64,000 nt of DNA from Membranihabitans marinus. Its GTDB lineage: Bacteria > Bacteroidota > Bacteroidia > Chitinophagales > Saprospiraceae. Below are positions 54,691 to 64,000 of the stretch, one piece after another. The DNA lies in assembly GCF_021729155.1 (NCBI RefSeq), contig NZ_JAJQYA010000012.1:83259-147258 (forward strand), read 5' to 3'. A model generated the notes under the pieces. That model made no database searches. It saw only the letters and a program-made list of their open reading frames with translations, and was not told where the DNA came from. Position 1 is the stretch's first letter. Each line of letters begins with the position of its first letter. The position numbers were made by a program, and so were the translations under genes.

Positions 54691-55042
54691 TTAGAATGGA
54701 GTCACAGTCTGGCGATATAATTGTATTGTCCTTTCATGCAAATCATATATTACTAAAAGAGTGAGTGGTTGGCTATAGTTCAACTTCTTCTAATCATTTC
54801 ATAAATCACATCCTCATTTTCTGCTTTATAAAGTTTCCATGATTCCCGAAGACATGTAGACATAACAACAATCACAGTATAATATGGTATAAAACCATTC
54901 TGCTGTGGAAGACTATTAGTCAATGTGTTATGTGGTAGAAAATGACTAAATAATTAGGATTTTTCATTGTTATTTCGTATATTATGGAAGTAGTGCATTT
55001 TTAACAATACTATTGATTCAATAGTATTTAAAATGGGGGGAT
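54691..55042. other. Intergenic region upstream of the haloperoxidase-like gene
   Basis: AT-rich sequence without a gene. A palindrome at 55006-55028 lies 14 bp before the start of the next gene. Confidence 0.6.
55006..55028. promoter_or_regulatory. Palindrome upstream of the haloperoxidase-like gene
   Basis: AATACTATTG-ATT-CAATAGTATT, perfect 10-bp arms with a 3-nt centre. Its place 14 bp before the ATG would suit an operator or a stem blocking translation. Confidence 0.55.
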
Positions 55043-56425
55043 ATGAAAAATTTAATCAAATTCTCAAGCTATAACCTCATACTTGTCCTATTCAGTTTTG
55101 TGCTTGTGCTGGGATGCAAGTCCAAACCTTTTAAACCTAAACATTTTGATTCTGAAATAGTAAACTCATGGAATGCCTTGATTATGGAAATGGCTGTGGC
55201 TGAAGATGGTCTGCTAACATTGAAAGGTGTTAGGACTGAAGCTATGGTTTATGTGGCCATTCACGATGGGCTAAATTCGATTCGACCCGTCTATACATTT
55301 TATAAATATGAAGGAAAAAATAGGAAGGCCAATCCTATTGCAACCACTGCTCAAGCTGCTTATGATATCAGCTCAAGTCAATTCCCTGATCAACTTTTGA
55401 AACTGAATGCGGAGTTGGAAAAATGGCTGAATACCGTTGAGGATGGTGAGAGCAAAGACTTGGGCATACAATTGGGTAAGGAAGTGGCGGCAATAATATT
55501 GTCTGAGCGATCTGACGATGGATGGAATGATGAAGTTGAATATATTTGGCAGACGATGGCGCCTGGGGTATATGCTGAATTCAGTGAACATAGCGCTACC
55601 CCTCAAGGCTTTGTTTTTGGTGCCGGTTGGGCAAGATCCAAGCCATTCTTGTTGACGGCTGCTGATCAATTTAGATCACCTCCACCCCCTGACATTAACT
55701 CCGATACCTATACAGAGGCGTATAACGAAGTGAAAGAGTATGGTCGATTCGAAAGCCAGGTTAGAACAATAGATCAGTCTCACCAAGCGATGTGGTGGAA
55801 AGATTTTGTTGAAAATTCTCACAATAGGCTGGCTAGATCATTGGTCAGTAAAGAGAACCTAAATTTATGGGAATCTGCCCGTGTATTTGCCTTGCTCAAT
55901 ATGACTATATTCGATGCTTATGTCAATGTTTTTGACAATAAGTTTTTTTATAATCACTGGAGACCTTATACTGCAATACGAGGGGCTGAAATGGATGGCA
56001 ATGACGATACAGAAGCCGATGTAGAATGGGATAATCTTCATAAACACACCTATGCATTTCCATCGTATCCTTCGGCCCATGGGAGTGCCAGTACAGCGGC
56101 AATGACGGTGTTGGCCAATACCTTGGGGAAAGGGGATGAATATCCATTTGAAATGACGACAACAGAGGTGGATAGTGCTGGTCCATTTTCTGGGAAAATA
56201 GAAATGTATCCCCCAACTCGAAGTTTTAATCAATTTTCTGAGGCGGGTTTGGAGGCGGCTATGTCAAGACTATTTCTGGGAATCCATTTTCGATATGATT
56301 CTGAGGAAGGACATAGTCTGGGTGAAAAAATTGGAAATTATACTTCCCATAAGTTTCTTAAACTCATTAAACCGGAACAATTACCGACTTGGTCGAACTA
56401 TGGATATGAATACACTTGGCTTTAA
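55043..56425 (+). CDS. Vanadium-dependent haloperoxidase / PAP2-superfamily lipoprotein
   Basis: A 460-residue lipoprotein with signal LILVLFSFVLVLGC (cysteine at 25). The PAP2/haloperoxidase motifs occur in order: NHWRPYTAIR, YPSAHGSAS (normally PSGH) and SRLFLGIHFRYDSEEG. These bind vanadate or phosphate, so the enzyme is either a haloperoxidase or a phosphatase. It lies after an AraC regulator and has a palindrome just before its start. Confidence 0.87.
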   Translation: MKNLIKFSSYNLILVLFSFVLVLGCKSKPFKPKHFDSEIVNSWNALIMEMAVAEDGLLTLKGVRTEAMVYVAIHDGLNSIRPVYTFYKYEGKNRKANPIATTAQAAYDISSSQFPDQLLKLNAELEKWLNTVEDGESKDLGIQLGKEVAAIILSERSDDGWNDEVEYIWQTMAPGVYAEFSEHSATPQGFVFGAGWARSKPFLLTAADQFRSPPPPDINSDTYTEAYNEVKEYGRFESQVRTIDQSHQAMWWKDFVENSHNRLARSLVSKENLNLWESARVFALLNMTIFDAYVNVFDNKFFYNHWRPYTAIRGAEMDGNDDTEADVEWDNLHKHTYAFPSYPSAHGSASTAAMTVLANTLGKGDEYPFEMTTTEVDSAGPFSGKIEMYPPTRSFNQFSEAGLEAAMSRLFLGIHFRYDSEEGHSLGEKIGNYTSHKFLKLIKPEQLPTWSNYGYEYTWL

Positions 56426-56753
56426 GAGATGGAGGTCGTGTACTAATTTGACTGCCGTATAAAGTAGAGGAAGTTATTTGTCACTTTATATCATAGAATT
56501 TAATGGGTGTTTTTATTTTGCAAATCTTCAGCATATTGAATTTCAATGAGTTGGTTGTGTGGTTGGCTCATCATTACATACAGTGGAGAGTCAGATGATG
56601 GATGTAAAACTATAATTGAAGATTTTCTATCTTAACTGATGGGGTGTTCTTTAATATGGCTATGGTTATCGATCAGTCATTCTTTTTGGTATTAATCCTG
56701 GAATGAAGTTTAAATTATTTTAATACCTTGTTCGGCATTAATTTGATATAATA
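56426..56753. other. Intergenic region, no feature recognised
   Basis: About 330 bp of AT-rich sequence with no hairpin of note. A TTAATTTG resembles a -7 element about 15 bp before the DinB start. Confidence 0.5.
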
Positions 56754-57221
56754 ATGACTAAAACAGAATTAATAATACAACACTTTAAAGAAACGAGGAG
56801 GCGAAGTATAAAGATGTGGCAAGCTCTACCTTCAGATTTTTATTCTTGGAGACCAGATGATGAAGCTATGTCGGCCTTAGAAATGGTCCGCCATGTCTTA
56901 CAAGCAGATTATGGCTGGAATATTATCATCAATCGTGGCGATATGAGTAATTTTAAAACGCCTTGGGACCATCGTCCACTGTTAAATGTCCAAGATGAAA
57001 TAGACTTTGCAGAACCTTATCGACTGCAATTTTTAAACAGTATTAAAAGTTTTTCAGACAAAGATCTGAGTGACATAACCATAATACATCCTGGTAATAT
57101 GGAGAAAAAAAATCTGGGAAGTTATTTATTGCGGATTGCCTATCACGAATCCGTACATGGTGGTCAATTTATGTCCTATCTCAGATCTATGGGATTGGAA
57201 CGCCCTCTAATATGGGATTGA
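56754..57221 (+). CDS. DinB-family protein
   Basis: A 155-residue four-helix protein with a likely three-histidine metal site: the histidine in VRHVLQAD and the pair in YHESVHGGQ. DinB-like proteins act as thiol-dependent transferases or hydrolases; the substrate is unknown. It is 56 bp before the DUF1801 gene. Confidence 0.85.
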   Translation: MTKTELIIQHFKETRRRSIKMWQALPSDFYSWRPDDEAMSALEMVRHVLQADYGWNIIINRGDMSNFKTPWDHRPLLNVQDEIDFAEPYRLQFLNSIKSFSDKDLSDITIIHPGNMEKKNLGSYLLRIAYHESVHGGQFMSYLRSMGLERPLIWD

Positions 57222-57277
57222 TTTAATATCTTTATTTGGAATTCTGATGCCAATTTCCCAACACTAATTAATAGATT

Positions 57278-57655
57278 ATGCAGTATGATGTAAAAGATCC
57301 TCAAGAATATCTTCAATGCCTTGAAGAAGATTGGAGAAAATCTATTCTCAATCAAATTCGCAATATGATATTATCCCATGATGATGAGTTACAAGAAGGT
57401 ATTCAATATAAAATGTTGAGTTATGGCATAGATGGCAGTAATGTTTTTCATTTAAATGCTCAAAAGAACTATGTGAGTTTATATGTAGGAGATATCAATA
57501 AAGTTGAAAACTCTGAACACCTATTGTCTGCATTTGATACCGGAAAGGGCTGTATTCGAATCAAAAAGAAAATAGAACTATCCAATACAGGTCTAAACGA
57601 ATTTATTGGTCAAACCATTAAATATTGGCGAGAAGGAGGCGATACTTCTTGTTAA
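57278..57655 (+). CDS. DUF1801 (YdhG-like) protein
   Basis: A 125-residue protein. MLSYGIDGSNVFHLNAQKNYVSLYV is the core of DUF1801 (parts: MLSYGIDGS, KNYVSLYVGD), with a C-terminal GCIRIKK. The family resembles frataxin-like folds and has no proven function. Confidence 0.82.
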   Translation: MQYDVKDPQEYLQCLEEDWRKSILNQIRNMILSHDDELQEGIQYKMLSYGIDGSNVFHLNAQKNYVSLYVGDINKVENSEHLLSAFDTGKGCIRIKKKIELSNTGLNEFIGQTIKYWREGGDTSC

Positions 57656-57815
57656 TCTGTCTGAAAATAGAGCAAAGGAAAACGAATAATTATTTATTCC
57701 ACTCTTTTGCTATTGATCAATGCAGTATTCAATTGTAATCAATAGTGGGATCTCTAAGCTATCAAAGAAAAAAGCGTTGATTATATATATTTTTATAAAA
57801 TAAATAATTATAAAA

Positions 57816-58211
57816 TTGGTCGGTGAAATTGATATTCAAAAATTGATAAAGGGGATGAAACCCATTCTAAATCAAGGTGAGTTTGTATTTGTTTCTGTAA
57901 AGGATGTATCTATGATAGATAGAAATGATACCATCTGTGAATTTAAAGAAGAGGAGGGAACCACCTTAGTTTTGTCTCGAGATAAGGCCGATAGTTTGAA
58001 GTTACCTTATGAATATATCTGCGCTTGGATAACCTTGACCATTCACTCCTCTTTAGAAGCCGTTGGTTTAACTGCGTTTTTTTCTACCCGATTGGCCGAA
58101 CACAATATCAGCTGCAATGTCATTGCGGGATATTACCATGACCATGTATTTGTGGATATAAAGGATGGTGAGAAGGCGGTCGATGTTTTAATGGCCATTT
58201 CAGAAAAATAG
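57816..58211 (+). CDS. ACT domain-containing protein
   Basis: A 131-residue protein with two ACT-like domains (ACT_7 type). It starts at TTG 57816 giving VGEIDIQKLIKGMKPILNQG, which matches the family N-terminus; an ATG at 57855 is too late. The second half, SSLEAVGLTAFFSTRLAEHN followed by ISCNVIAGYYHDH, is the ACT ligand-binding region. It may bind an amino acid; the target is unknown. Confidence 0.75.
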   Translation: MVGEIDIQKLIKGMKPILNQGEFVFVSVKDVSMIDRNDTICEFKEEEGTTLVLSRDKADSLKLPYEYICAWITLTIHSSLEAVGLTAFFSTRLAEHNISCNVIAGYYHDHVFVDIKDGEKAVDVLMAISEK

Positions 58212-58475
58212 AAATTTTTTTCTATAAAAGTGTTGAATACCCTCTAACCTGCTAACACTGACCTGTCTTGAAATACTGTTGATGAAGGTTTGTAAACTAT
58301 CCATATTCTTAAATCATATCCTGTGATGGATTATTCCGAATTTGATCCTTTTTTTTATATAAAATTTAACGCTAGTTGATAAATATCATTAAACTACTTT
58401 AAATTTTTAATGTTCTTCTAATCGGTGCTTCGTAAAAAAGTATTTTGGCGGCATGTAAAATTTAAAATAGATAAT

Positions 58476-58877
58476 ATGAGAAAAAATTTGGATTTGGGAT
58501 TGCTAATTATAAGATTGTCGGTAGGCTTTCTAATGTTATTGCATGGAATTGGAAAGTTGAACGGTGGATTGACCTTTATTCAAAATATGGTTGTAGAAAA
58601 AGGCTTACCTGGTTTTATAGCCTATGGTGCCATCATTGGAGAAATTCTCGCACCTCTCGCTATTATTATCGGGTTTAGAAGTCGATTGGCGGCCTTGGTT
58701 TTTGCATTTAATTGTTTGGTAGCCATATTGTTGGTCCACAGTGGGGATATATTTACCTTGGGCAAAACTGGAGGTTGGGCTATTGAATTATTGGGATTAT
58801 ACCTTTTTACTTCCATAGCTATATTTTTTACTGGGGCGGGGAAATATGCTGTTTCTCATCAACATAATTGGGATTAA
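58476..58877 (+). CDS. DoxX-family membrane protein
   Basis: About 133 residues with four membrane helices. LLIIRLSVGFLMLLHGIGKL is the DoxX start, and GEILAPLAIIIGFRSR and LLVHSGDIF follow. I chose MRKNLDLG at 58476; an alternative TTG at 58425 adds 17 residues with no support. Its role is unknown, possibly in redox stress. Confidence 0.85.
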   Translation: MRKNLDLGLLIIRLSVGFLMLLHGIGKLNGGLTFIQNMVVEKGLPGFIAYGAIIGEILAPLAIIIGFRSRLAALVFAFNCLVAILLVHSGDIFTLGKTGGWAIELLGLYLFTSIAIFFTGAGKYAVSHQHNWD

Positions 58878-59258
58878 TAACAGTAGTGAGCAAAACATTA
58901 AATACTAAAATGTTACGCGGATGATTTTGTAAACCGTAATTGCAGTTAAATTGAATATTTATATCGACTCGAAATTGAAATTTATTCGATATCGCAACTT
59001 ATATTAATAAAAAAAGAGGGTGTGACCACTGAATGGTGTTTTCATCCTCTTTTTATTTGGTCATTCACAACTGGAGATTCAATTTAAACCACAACTTTTT
59101 ATAGTAATGCGTATAAGACATTAAGGACGATATCACAAAGTTTTATAATAGTTTGAAAAAAGTGTGGATTTAGGTCTATTTTAGAGACTGAGGTAGTGTT
59201 GTTTAGTGAAATTTACTTCCAATAAACTTTATACAATTGTAGATGAAAAATAATCGTT
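58878..59258. other. Intergenic region with terminator
   Basis: No gene. Holds a terminator at 59009-59056 and the region upstream of the AraC-GyrI gene. Confidence 0.6.
59009..59056 (+). terminator. Intrinsic terminator downstream of the DoxX gene
   Basis: AAAAAGAGGGTG / CATCCTCTTTTT with a loop of about 20 nt and a run of T. It is more than 130 bp after the DoxX stop. Confidence 0.75.
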
Positions 59259-60221
59259 GTGAATGTTTTTAAAGCAAATCAGACGGTAAAACCGACTGTT
59301 AATAATGAATATATAGCCAAGATAAATAGGGTTATCGATTATATTGACTTAAACCTTGGAAAATCTATGACATTAGATGAATTGTCAAAAGTATCTCACT
59401 TTTCTAAATTTCATTTTAATCGAATTTTTCTGTCTATTGTGGGTGAAAGTCCATTTCAATTCATTTTACGTCTTCGACTAGAAAAATCTGCCTCTCTATT
59501 ATTGGCCAATGACAGGGAAAGTATATCAGATATTGCCTTTCGCTGTGGATATTCTGATCTCTCAGTATTTTCAAGAAATTTCAAAAAGTATTTTGGTATT
59601 TCAGCTTCTCAATATAGGAGGGACAAATTTCAAAATAGCAATATTAATCAAGTCAAAAGCAAGCTCAGTAAAAAGGAGGAAAGACCCCATTTGTATTTTT
59701 GTCATGATTCACAAATGATTAAATGGAAAACAAAAATGGAAATGGTAAAAAGTGTAGAGGTTAAACAACTTCCTTCAATGACAGTGGGCTATATAAGAAA
59801 TATGGGGCCATATAATGGGGATAAAGAACAGTACGAAAATCATCGAAATCGACTGTTCTCATGGGCAGCATCTAGAGATTTGTTGAATGCAAAAGATTTT
59901 AAATATTTGGTATTATACCACGACAATCCCCAAGTAGCACTTAGCAACAATCTGAGAATGAGTTTATGTGTTACCATACCAGAAGATCTTGAAGTGGAAG
60001 GACAAATAGGCAAAATGCATATAGATTCTACTACTTATGTCCTGTGTCGATTTGAACTCCGTGAGGATGAATTTTCACTGGCATGGGATTGGATATATGG
60101 CCAATGGTTTCCCAATAGTGGCTATCAACCCGACGATAAACCTTATTTTGAGCATTATATCGTTCCCCCTAAGGACGGTCTTTTTGTGGTTGATTTTTGC
60201 ATCCCCGTCAAACCTTTATAA
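59259..60221 (+). CDS. AraC-family regulator with a C-terminal GyrI-like effector domain
   Basis: A 320-residue SoxS/Rob-like protein. The N-terminal DNA-binding domain (residues 20-120) shows MTLDELSKVSHFSKFHFNRIF and IAFRCGYSDLSVFSRNFKKYF (each a two-helix motif; only partial runs given: LDELSKVSHFSKFH and AFRCGYSDLSVFSR). The C-terminal GyrI/AraC_E_bind domain (about 165-320) has SMTVGYIRNMGPYNG. The start is GTG 59259, because upstream in-frame codons reach a stop. Confidence 0.88.
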   Translation: MNVFKANQTVKPTVNNEYIAKINRVIDYIDLNLGKSMTLDELSKVSHFSKFHFNRIFLSIVGESPFQFILRLRLEKSASLLLANDRESISDIAFRCGYSDLSVFSRNFKKYFGISASQYRRDKFQNSNINQVKSKLSKKEERPHLYFCHDSQMIKWKTKMEMVKSVEVKQLPSMTVGYIRNMGPYNGDKEQYENHRNRLFSWAASRDLLNAKDFKYLVLYHDNPQVALSNNLRMSLCVTIPEDLEVEGQIGKMHIDSTTYVLCRFELREDEFSLAWDWIYGQWFPNSGYQPDDKPYFEHYIVPPKDGLFVVDFCIPVKPL

Positions 60222-60516
60222 ATTAGAAGATCAAACAAGTTGATTATGGTGCATATGTAGAACATAGGTAAAGGGGATAGGATATCGGTTTTTAAGTCTT
60301 TTGTATAAATAGTCCACAATCACAGGATTCATATCTTAAATCGCTTTAAATGAAATATGAATTATTATAAATAAATTCGATTAGGTTATCGGGGTAAAAA
60401 TTGACTTGTACGAGGTATTAGAGGATTTACTTTATCTAACGCTAAATCGAGAAATGATAAAACTATTGAATCGAATGAGCTGTTATTCACTCGTATTCTC
60501 TTGTGATTAAACTTAT

Positions 60517-61350
60517 ATGATAATGAGGTTGACCGATTTAAGTAAAATGACTAGATCTTTTATATCTACTTCGACCATGCCGGTACTGTTTTTGGGCCAT
60601 GGCAGTCCGATGAATGCTATTGAAGAAAACGAATTTGTAGCCAGTTTTCGACAATTGGGGCAAGACTTACCCCAGCCATCGGCTATTCTCTGTATATCTG
60701 CTCATTGGGAGACTAAAGGAACATTTGTAACGGCCATGGAAAATCCTAAAACCATTCACGATTTTTATGGGTTTCCGAAGGCTTTATTTGATGTAGAATA
60801 TCCAGCCAAAGGAAGTCCAGAGTTGGCTTTAGAGACCAAAAAATTGGTTAAAAAGACAGAAATTGGTTTGGATGATAAATGGGGACTAGACCATGGTGCA
60901 TGGTCGGTGGTTAAACACTTGTACCCCGCAGCCAATATTCCAATCATACAGATGAGTATAGACTACAGCAAACCAGCCCAGTATCATTATGAATTGGCTC
61001 GAGAATTGTCCAGTTTGCGCAAAAAAGGGGTACTGATATTGGGGAGTGGAAATATGGTTCACAACTTGAGAATGGTTGATTGGAAGAAATTGAATGAGGA
61101 CAATTATGGTTATGATTGGGCCATTGAGGCCAATGAGAAAATGAAAGCATTTATTTTAGATGGGAATCACCAATCTCTGATTGATTTTCAAACTCAAGGT
61201 AGGGCTTTCGAATTGTCCATCCCCACTCCAGAACATTATATGCCTTTATTATATGTCTTGGGATTGAAAGAGGAAAGGGAAGAGGTCGAAATATTTAACG
61301 ATAAACTCATCGGTGGCTCCTTGACCATGACATCCTTGAGAGTGGGATAA
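60517..61350 (+). CDS. ygiD: 4,5-DOPA dioxygenase extradiol-like protein (YgiD/LigB family)
   Basis: A 277-residue LigB-type protein. Metal ligands include His28 in FLGHGSPMNA, His63 in CISAHWE and the histidine in GLDHGAWS. YgiD opens aromatic rings of catechols. ATG 60517 is used; MPVLFLGHG at 60577 is an equally good later start. A stand-alone gene. Confidence 0.87.
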   Translation: MIMRLTDLSKMTRSFISTSTMPVLFLGHGSPMNAIEENEFVASFRQLGQDLPQPSAILCISAHWETKGTFVTAMENPKTIHDFYGFPKALFDVEYPAKGSPELALETKKLVKKTEIGLDDKWGLDHGAWSVVKHLYPAANIPIIQMSIDYSKPAQYHYELARELSSLRKKGVLILGSGNMVHNLRMVDWKKLNEDNYGYDWAIEANEKMKAFILDGNHQSLIDFQTQGRAFELSIPTPEHYMPLLYVLGLKEEREEVEIFNDKLIGGSLTMTSLRVG

Positions 61351-61829
61351 ATACCGTAGTTTTTTTCTTATTCTGGGATTTTTTGACGAGTTTACTAGTG
61401 TAAAATATTCTATTTTACTCAAGTACTTGAATAGATTTGTACTGGGAATAAACATGGTCTGAACCTCTAATTTCAACTAAAAAAATTAAGTACAACCCAC
61501 GGTATGGTTTCTATAGAAAGCCAAAGGAAAAATACCGATAGATTCAATTTTTTCGAAAAGAAAAAAATCACAAATATTTTGGTGGGAAAACAATTGTTTA
61601 GTATATTCATAAAGTTGTATAATTCAATAGGTTATAGTTTGTTAATTGGTTTCTTTATTCGCGTAAAAGAGCCTTGAGTTTATTTCTAATTTCGATAAAA
61701 ATAATATCAAATTTATGATTTTTTTTAGCGTAATTTTGACTTTGATATTATGGTTTTTAGAGGGGGTATGGCCAATTTAAAAACGACATATTTACGAGTT
61801 TTATTAATGTATAAATCGACAAAAATCAA
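61351..61829. other. AT-rich intergenic region
   Basis: About 480 bp with no gene or strong hairpin. A TAATTTTG at 61731-61738 fits the -7 element about 90 bp before the methyltransferase/ATP-grasp gene; no TTTG partner is seen at the right distance. Confidence 0.5.
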
Positions 61830-63752
61830 ATGAAAAAAAACAGCCTCAAAGGGCTCTCAAACGATGTTAAGGAGACCAAAACATTGGGTCCAGTTTCCAA
61901 CCTTGAACATCATTTGCATCCAGATTGGTGGAAGCGAATTTTTAATGCCATGTATCTTAAGACAGATGCAGATGTGGTAGAAGACAATTCTATAACAGCC
62001 TCCGAAGTAAATCTATTTAATACTCTTTTAGATACACGGGAAGGGGATTCAATTTTGGATTTGGCTTGTGGCCAAGGTCGTCATTTAATAGAGTGGGGGA
62101 ACAGAGGTGATTATAAATTATACGGCTTAGATCGTTCGCGGTATTTAATCCAACGCGCCAAAAACATAGCCAAGAAAAAGGGCATAGCCATTCAGTTGAA
62201 AGAAGGCGATGTTCGTAAGCTGCCCTATGATACCGATAGTTTTGACTATGTAACTATATTGGGTAATAGTTTTGGTTATTTCGAATCCTTGGATGACGAT
62301 GTTAAAATTCTAAAGGAAATATTTAGAGTGTTGAAACCTGGAGGTAAAGTGTTAATGGATATAGCCGATGGGGCTTATTTGCGTCAAAATTTTATTCCTA
62401 GAAGTTGGGAATGGATCGATAAGCAACATTTTGTATGTAGAGAACGATCATTGGCCAGTGACAATCAGCGTTTAATTTCTCGGGAAGTAGTCACTCATAC
62501 TGAAAAAGGGGTAATAGTTGATCAATTTTATGCTGAGCGCTTATATGAAGGTGATCAGTTGGTGGAATTGTTGCGCAAAGTGAACTTTTCAGAACCTGTG
62601 ATTCACGGCAATATAGGGGTGGATTCTATGCGCAATCAAGATTTGGGCATGATGGAACAGCGATTTATTATTACTGCCATTGCCCATAAGGAATGGACGC
62701 CCAAACGAAATAAGAATGAAGTAAAACATGTAGTCGTAGTCATGGGTGATCCACAATTGTCTGATGTAATCAAGCCTGATGCAGTCTTTGATTCAGATGA
62801 TTTCGATACTATTGATCAATTAAAAGTAGGTTTAAGTAAGTCGCAACAGTTTAAGTTTACTTATTTAAGCAATCACAAAACCCTAATTAATGATTTGCAA
62901 AAAATGAAAGGCAAGGTGGATTTGGTTTTTAATCTTTGTGATGAGGGCTATAACAACGAAGCAATTAAGGAATTACATGTTCCAGCATTATTGGAAATGT
63001 TGAAGATCCCTTATACTGGATCCAATCCTCAAACCCTAGCTTATTGTTATGATAAGTCCTTAATTCGTGGAATTGCTACTGAAATAGGGGTTCCTGTAGC
63101 CGATGCTTTTGTGATCACTGCCGATGAAAATTTATTTGAATTAAATATTCCATTTCCCGTAATAGCCAAGCCCAATTTTGGTGATTCTAGTTTTGGAATT
63201 ACACAAAAAAACGTGGCCAACACCATTGAAGAATTGTCTGATGCCATATTGAGGATACGAAAGCAGTTTGGATATACTAAGCCCATTCTTGTGGAAGAAT
63301 TCTTAACAGGAGCAGAGTTGTCTGTAGGCATTATCGGTAATTTACAGAATTACACTGTGCTTCCTATTATTGAGGAAGATTATTCAGATTTGCCGGCCCA
63401 CCTTCCCAAAATATGTGGATATGAGGCGAAGTGGTTGAAGGATTCACCTTATATGCAAACATTAAAATCTATTCCTGCCAATATTGATGTCGGTACAGAG
63501 CAGGACTTAGTCAATCACAGTTTAAAGCTATTTGAGCGTCTAGAGTGTAGGGATTATTGTCGATTTGATTGGAGGTTAAATAGTGAAGGAAAACCCAAAA
63601 TATTGGAGGTAAACCCCAATCCGGGCTGGTGTTGGGACGGACATTTGGCAAAGATGAGTGCTTTGGGGGGATTGGACTATCCCGAAATGTTGGAATCGAT
63701 ATTACAAGCAAGTGTATTAAGATATAGTAATAATGGCGTGATAGAACATTAA
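61830..63752 (+). CDS. Fusion of a class I methyltransferase and a D-Ala-D-Ala ligase-like ATP-grasp enzyme
   Basis: A 640-residue two-domain protein. Residues about 30-280 are a SAM-dependent methyltransferase with ILDLACGQGRHLIEWG and VLKPGGKVLMD. Residues about 300-630 are an ATP-grasp ligase: VFNLCDEG, VPALLEMLKIPYTGS, PVIAKPNFGDSSFGI, VEEFLTGAELSVGII, and EVNPNPGWCWDGHLA. The two activities in one chain suggest methylation and amide or peptide bond formation on the same small molecule. No scaffold or transporter gene lies nearby. It is followed by a terminator. Confidence 0.85.
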   Translation: MKKNSLKGLSNDVKETKTLGPVSNLEHHLHPDWWKRIFNAMYLKTDADVVEDNSITASEVNLFNTLLDTREGDSILDLACGQGRHLIEWGNRGDYKLYGLDRSRYLIQRAKNIAKKKGIAIQLKEGDVRKLPYDTDSFDYVTILGNSFGYFESLDDDVKILKEIFRVLKPGGKVLMDIADGAYLRQNFIPRSWEWIDKQHFVCRERSLASDNQRLISREVVTHTEKGVIVDQFYAERLYEGDQLVELLRKVNFSEPVIHGNIGVDSMRNQDLGMMEQRFIITAIAHKEWTPKRNKNEVKHVVVVMGDPQLSDVIKPDAVFDSDDFDTIDQLKVGLSKSQQFKFTYLSNHKTLINDLQKMKGKVDLVFNLCDEGYNNEAIKELHVPALLEMLKIPYTGSNPQTLAYCYDKSLIRGIATEIGVPVADAFVITADENLFELNIPFPVIAKPNFGDSSFGITQKNVANTIEELSDAILRIRKQFGYTKPILVEEFLTGAELSVGIIGNLQNYTVLPIIEEDYSDLPAHLPKICGYEAKWLKDSPYMQTLKSIPANIDVGTEQDLVNHSLKLFERLECRDYCRFDWRLNSEGKPKILEVNPNPGWCWDGHLAKMSALGGLDYPEMLESILQASVLRYSNNGVIEH

Positions 63753-63776
63753 TTGCTGAATTATATTGTTTTAGGT

Positions 63777-63816
63777 AAGAGCCCGGTATATTGAATATGC
63801 CGGGCTCTTTGCTTTT
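63777..63816 (+). terminator. Intrinsic terminator
   Basis: AAGAGCCCGG / CCGGGCTCTT with an inner TAT...ATA pairing, then TGCTTTT. After the fusion gene. Confidence 0.9.
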
Positions 63817-63828
63817 ATGAATTTTAAT

Positions 63829-64000
63829 ATTTTCTACAGAATTTCCATACCACCCCGTCAGTAAACTGACACCCCTCCAATGGAGGGGAATTGTCTAGGA
63901 TGACTGAGCATAGTTGTCCGAAGGATGACCGAACAAAATGCGAAGCATCATTGATCCTAAATGGATCAATGGTGAGGGAACCGAAACCTCCGTGTTTCGG
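63829..64000 (+). repeat. Start of repeat cluster IV (family C and A units, cut by window end)
   Basis: 63829-63914 repeats 5575-5660 closely, including the family C double hairpin. Then a family A unit: ATGACCGAACAAA, hairpin a ATGC-GAA-GCAT (63938-63948), hairpin b ATTGATCC-TAAAT-GGATCAAT (63950-63970), linker GGTGAGGGAACC and hairpin c CCGAAAC-CTCCGT-GTTTCGG (63981-64000). Hairpins a and c have stems not seen elsewhere. Confidence 0.85.

Overview
The window reads as a chromosomal segment of a low-GC, probably aquatic member of the Bacteroidota. Pointers are a PorV/PorQ-family protein (type IX secretion), the DUF3822-rsmD pair, lipoprotein signals with short lipoboxes, a sufBCDSET operon in Bacteroidota order, GlnS, DUF2490 and DUF1080 proteins, and a textbook Bacteroidota promoter (TTTG-N19-TAATTTTG) in front of sufB. 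No rRNA, tRNA, CRISPR array, prophage or transposase gene was seen. The order or family cannot be fixed from the sequence alone.

Layout. 1-4186: trpC(partial)-trpF-trpB-trpA plus a DAHP synthase, tightly overlapped, so one tryptophan operon feeding chorismate into tryptophan. 4307-5398: PorV/PorQ protein. 5399-8218: hairpin-rich repeat cluster I ending in a heptamer array. 8219-10965 (minus): RluA-type pseudouridine synthase, glycosyltransferase and ribF, overlapping. 11220-13377: Mrp ATPase, NifU-like scaffold, pyrF. 13651-14842: small envelope-stress type proteins. 14928-17866 (minus): cysteine synthase, cysE, tsaD. 18001-23504: pseudopilin-like protein, DUF3822, rsmD, argS, glnS. 23614-24885: double DUF1080 lipoprotein. 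24942-26290: repeat cluster II. 26291-36702 (minus): M23 peptidase, beta-barrel protein, Ig/DM13 lipoprotein, suf operon, rsmI and purS. 37435-40521: a toroid-fold membrane protein of unknown role and a DUF4892/OmpA protein. 40600-41310: repeat cluster III. 41881-43087: cbpA-cbpM chaperone pair. 43222-63752: accessory genes (serine hydrolase, regulators of Crp, TetR and AraC type, SDR, cupin, carbonic anhydrase operon, ATP-grasp enzymes, vanadium-haloperoxidase/PAP2 protein, DinB, DUF1801, ACT, DoxX, YgiD, a methyltransferase/ATP-grasp fusion). 63830-64000: start of repeat cluster IV.

The most unusual content is non-coding. Four clusters, at 5.4-8.0, 24.9-26.2, 40.6-41.3 and 63.8-64 kb, are mosaics of short hairpin cassettes. 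In them the linkers and loops are fixed while the stems differ from copy to copy, with both arms changing together. At least three cassette families follow this rule. A fourth element has conserved inverted arms around a spacer of constant length (68-71 nt) but divergent sequence. Separately, a heptamer (AATGGTT and two transition variants) forms arrays of 13 and 79 in-register units directly after two genes, in the same orientation relative to each gene. Several perfect long inverted repeats sit in regulatory positions, including one in the tetR/carbonic anhydrase divergent region. All functional readings of these are inference; the base pairing and repeat register are read directly from the sequence.
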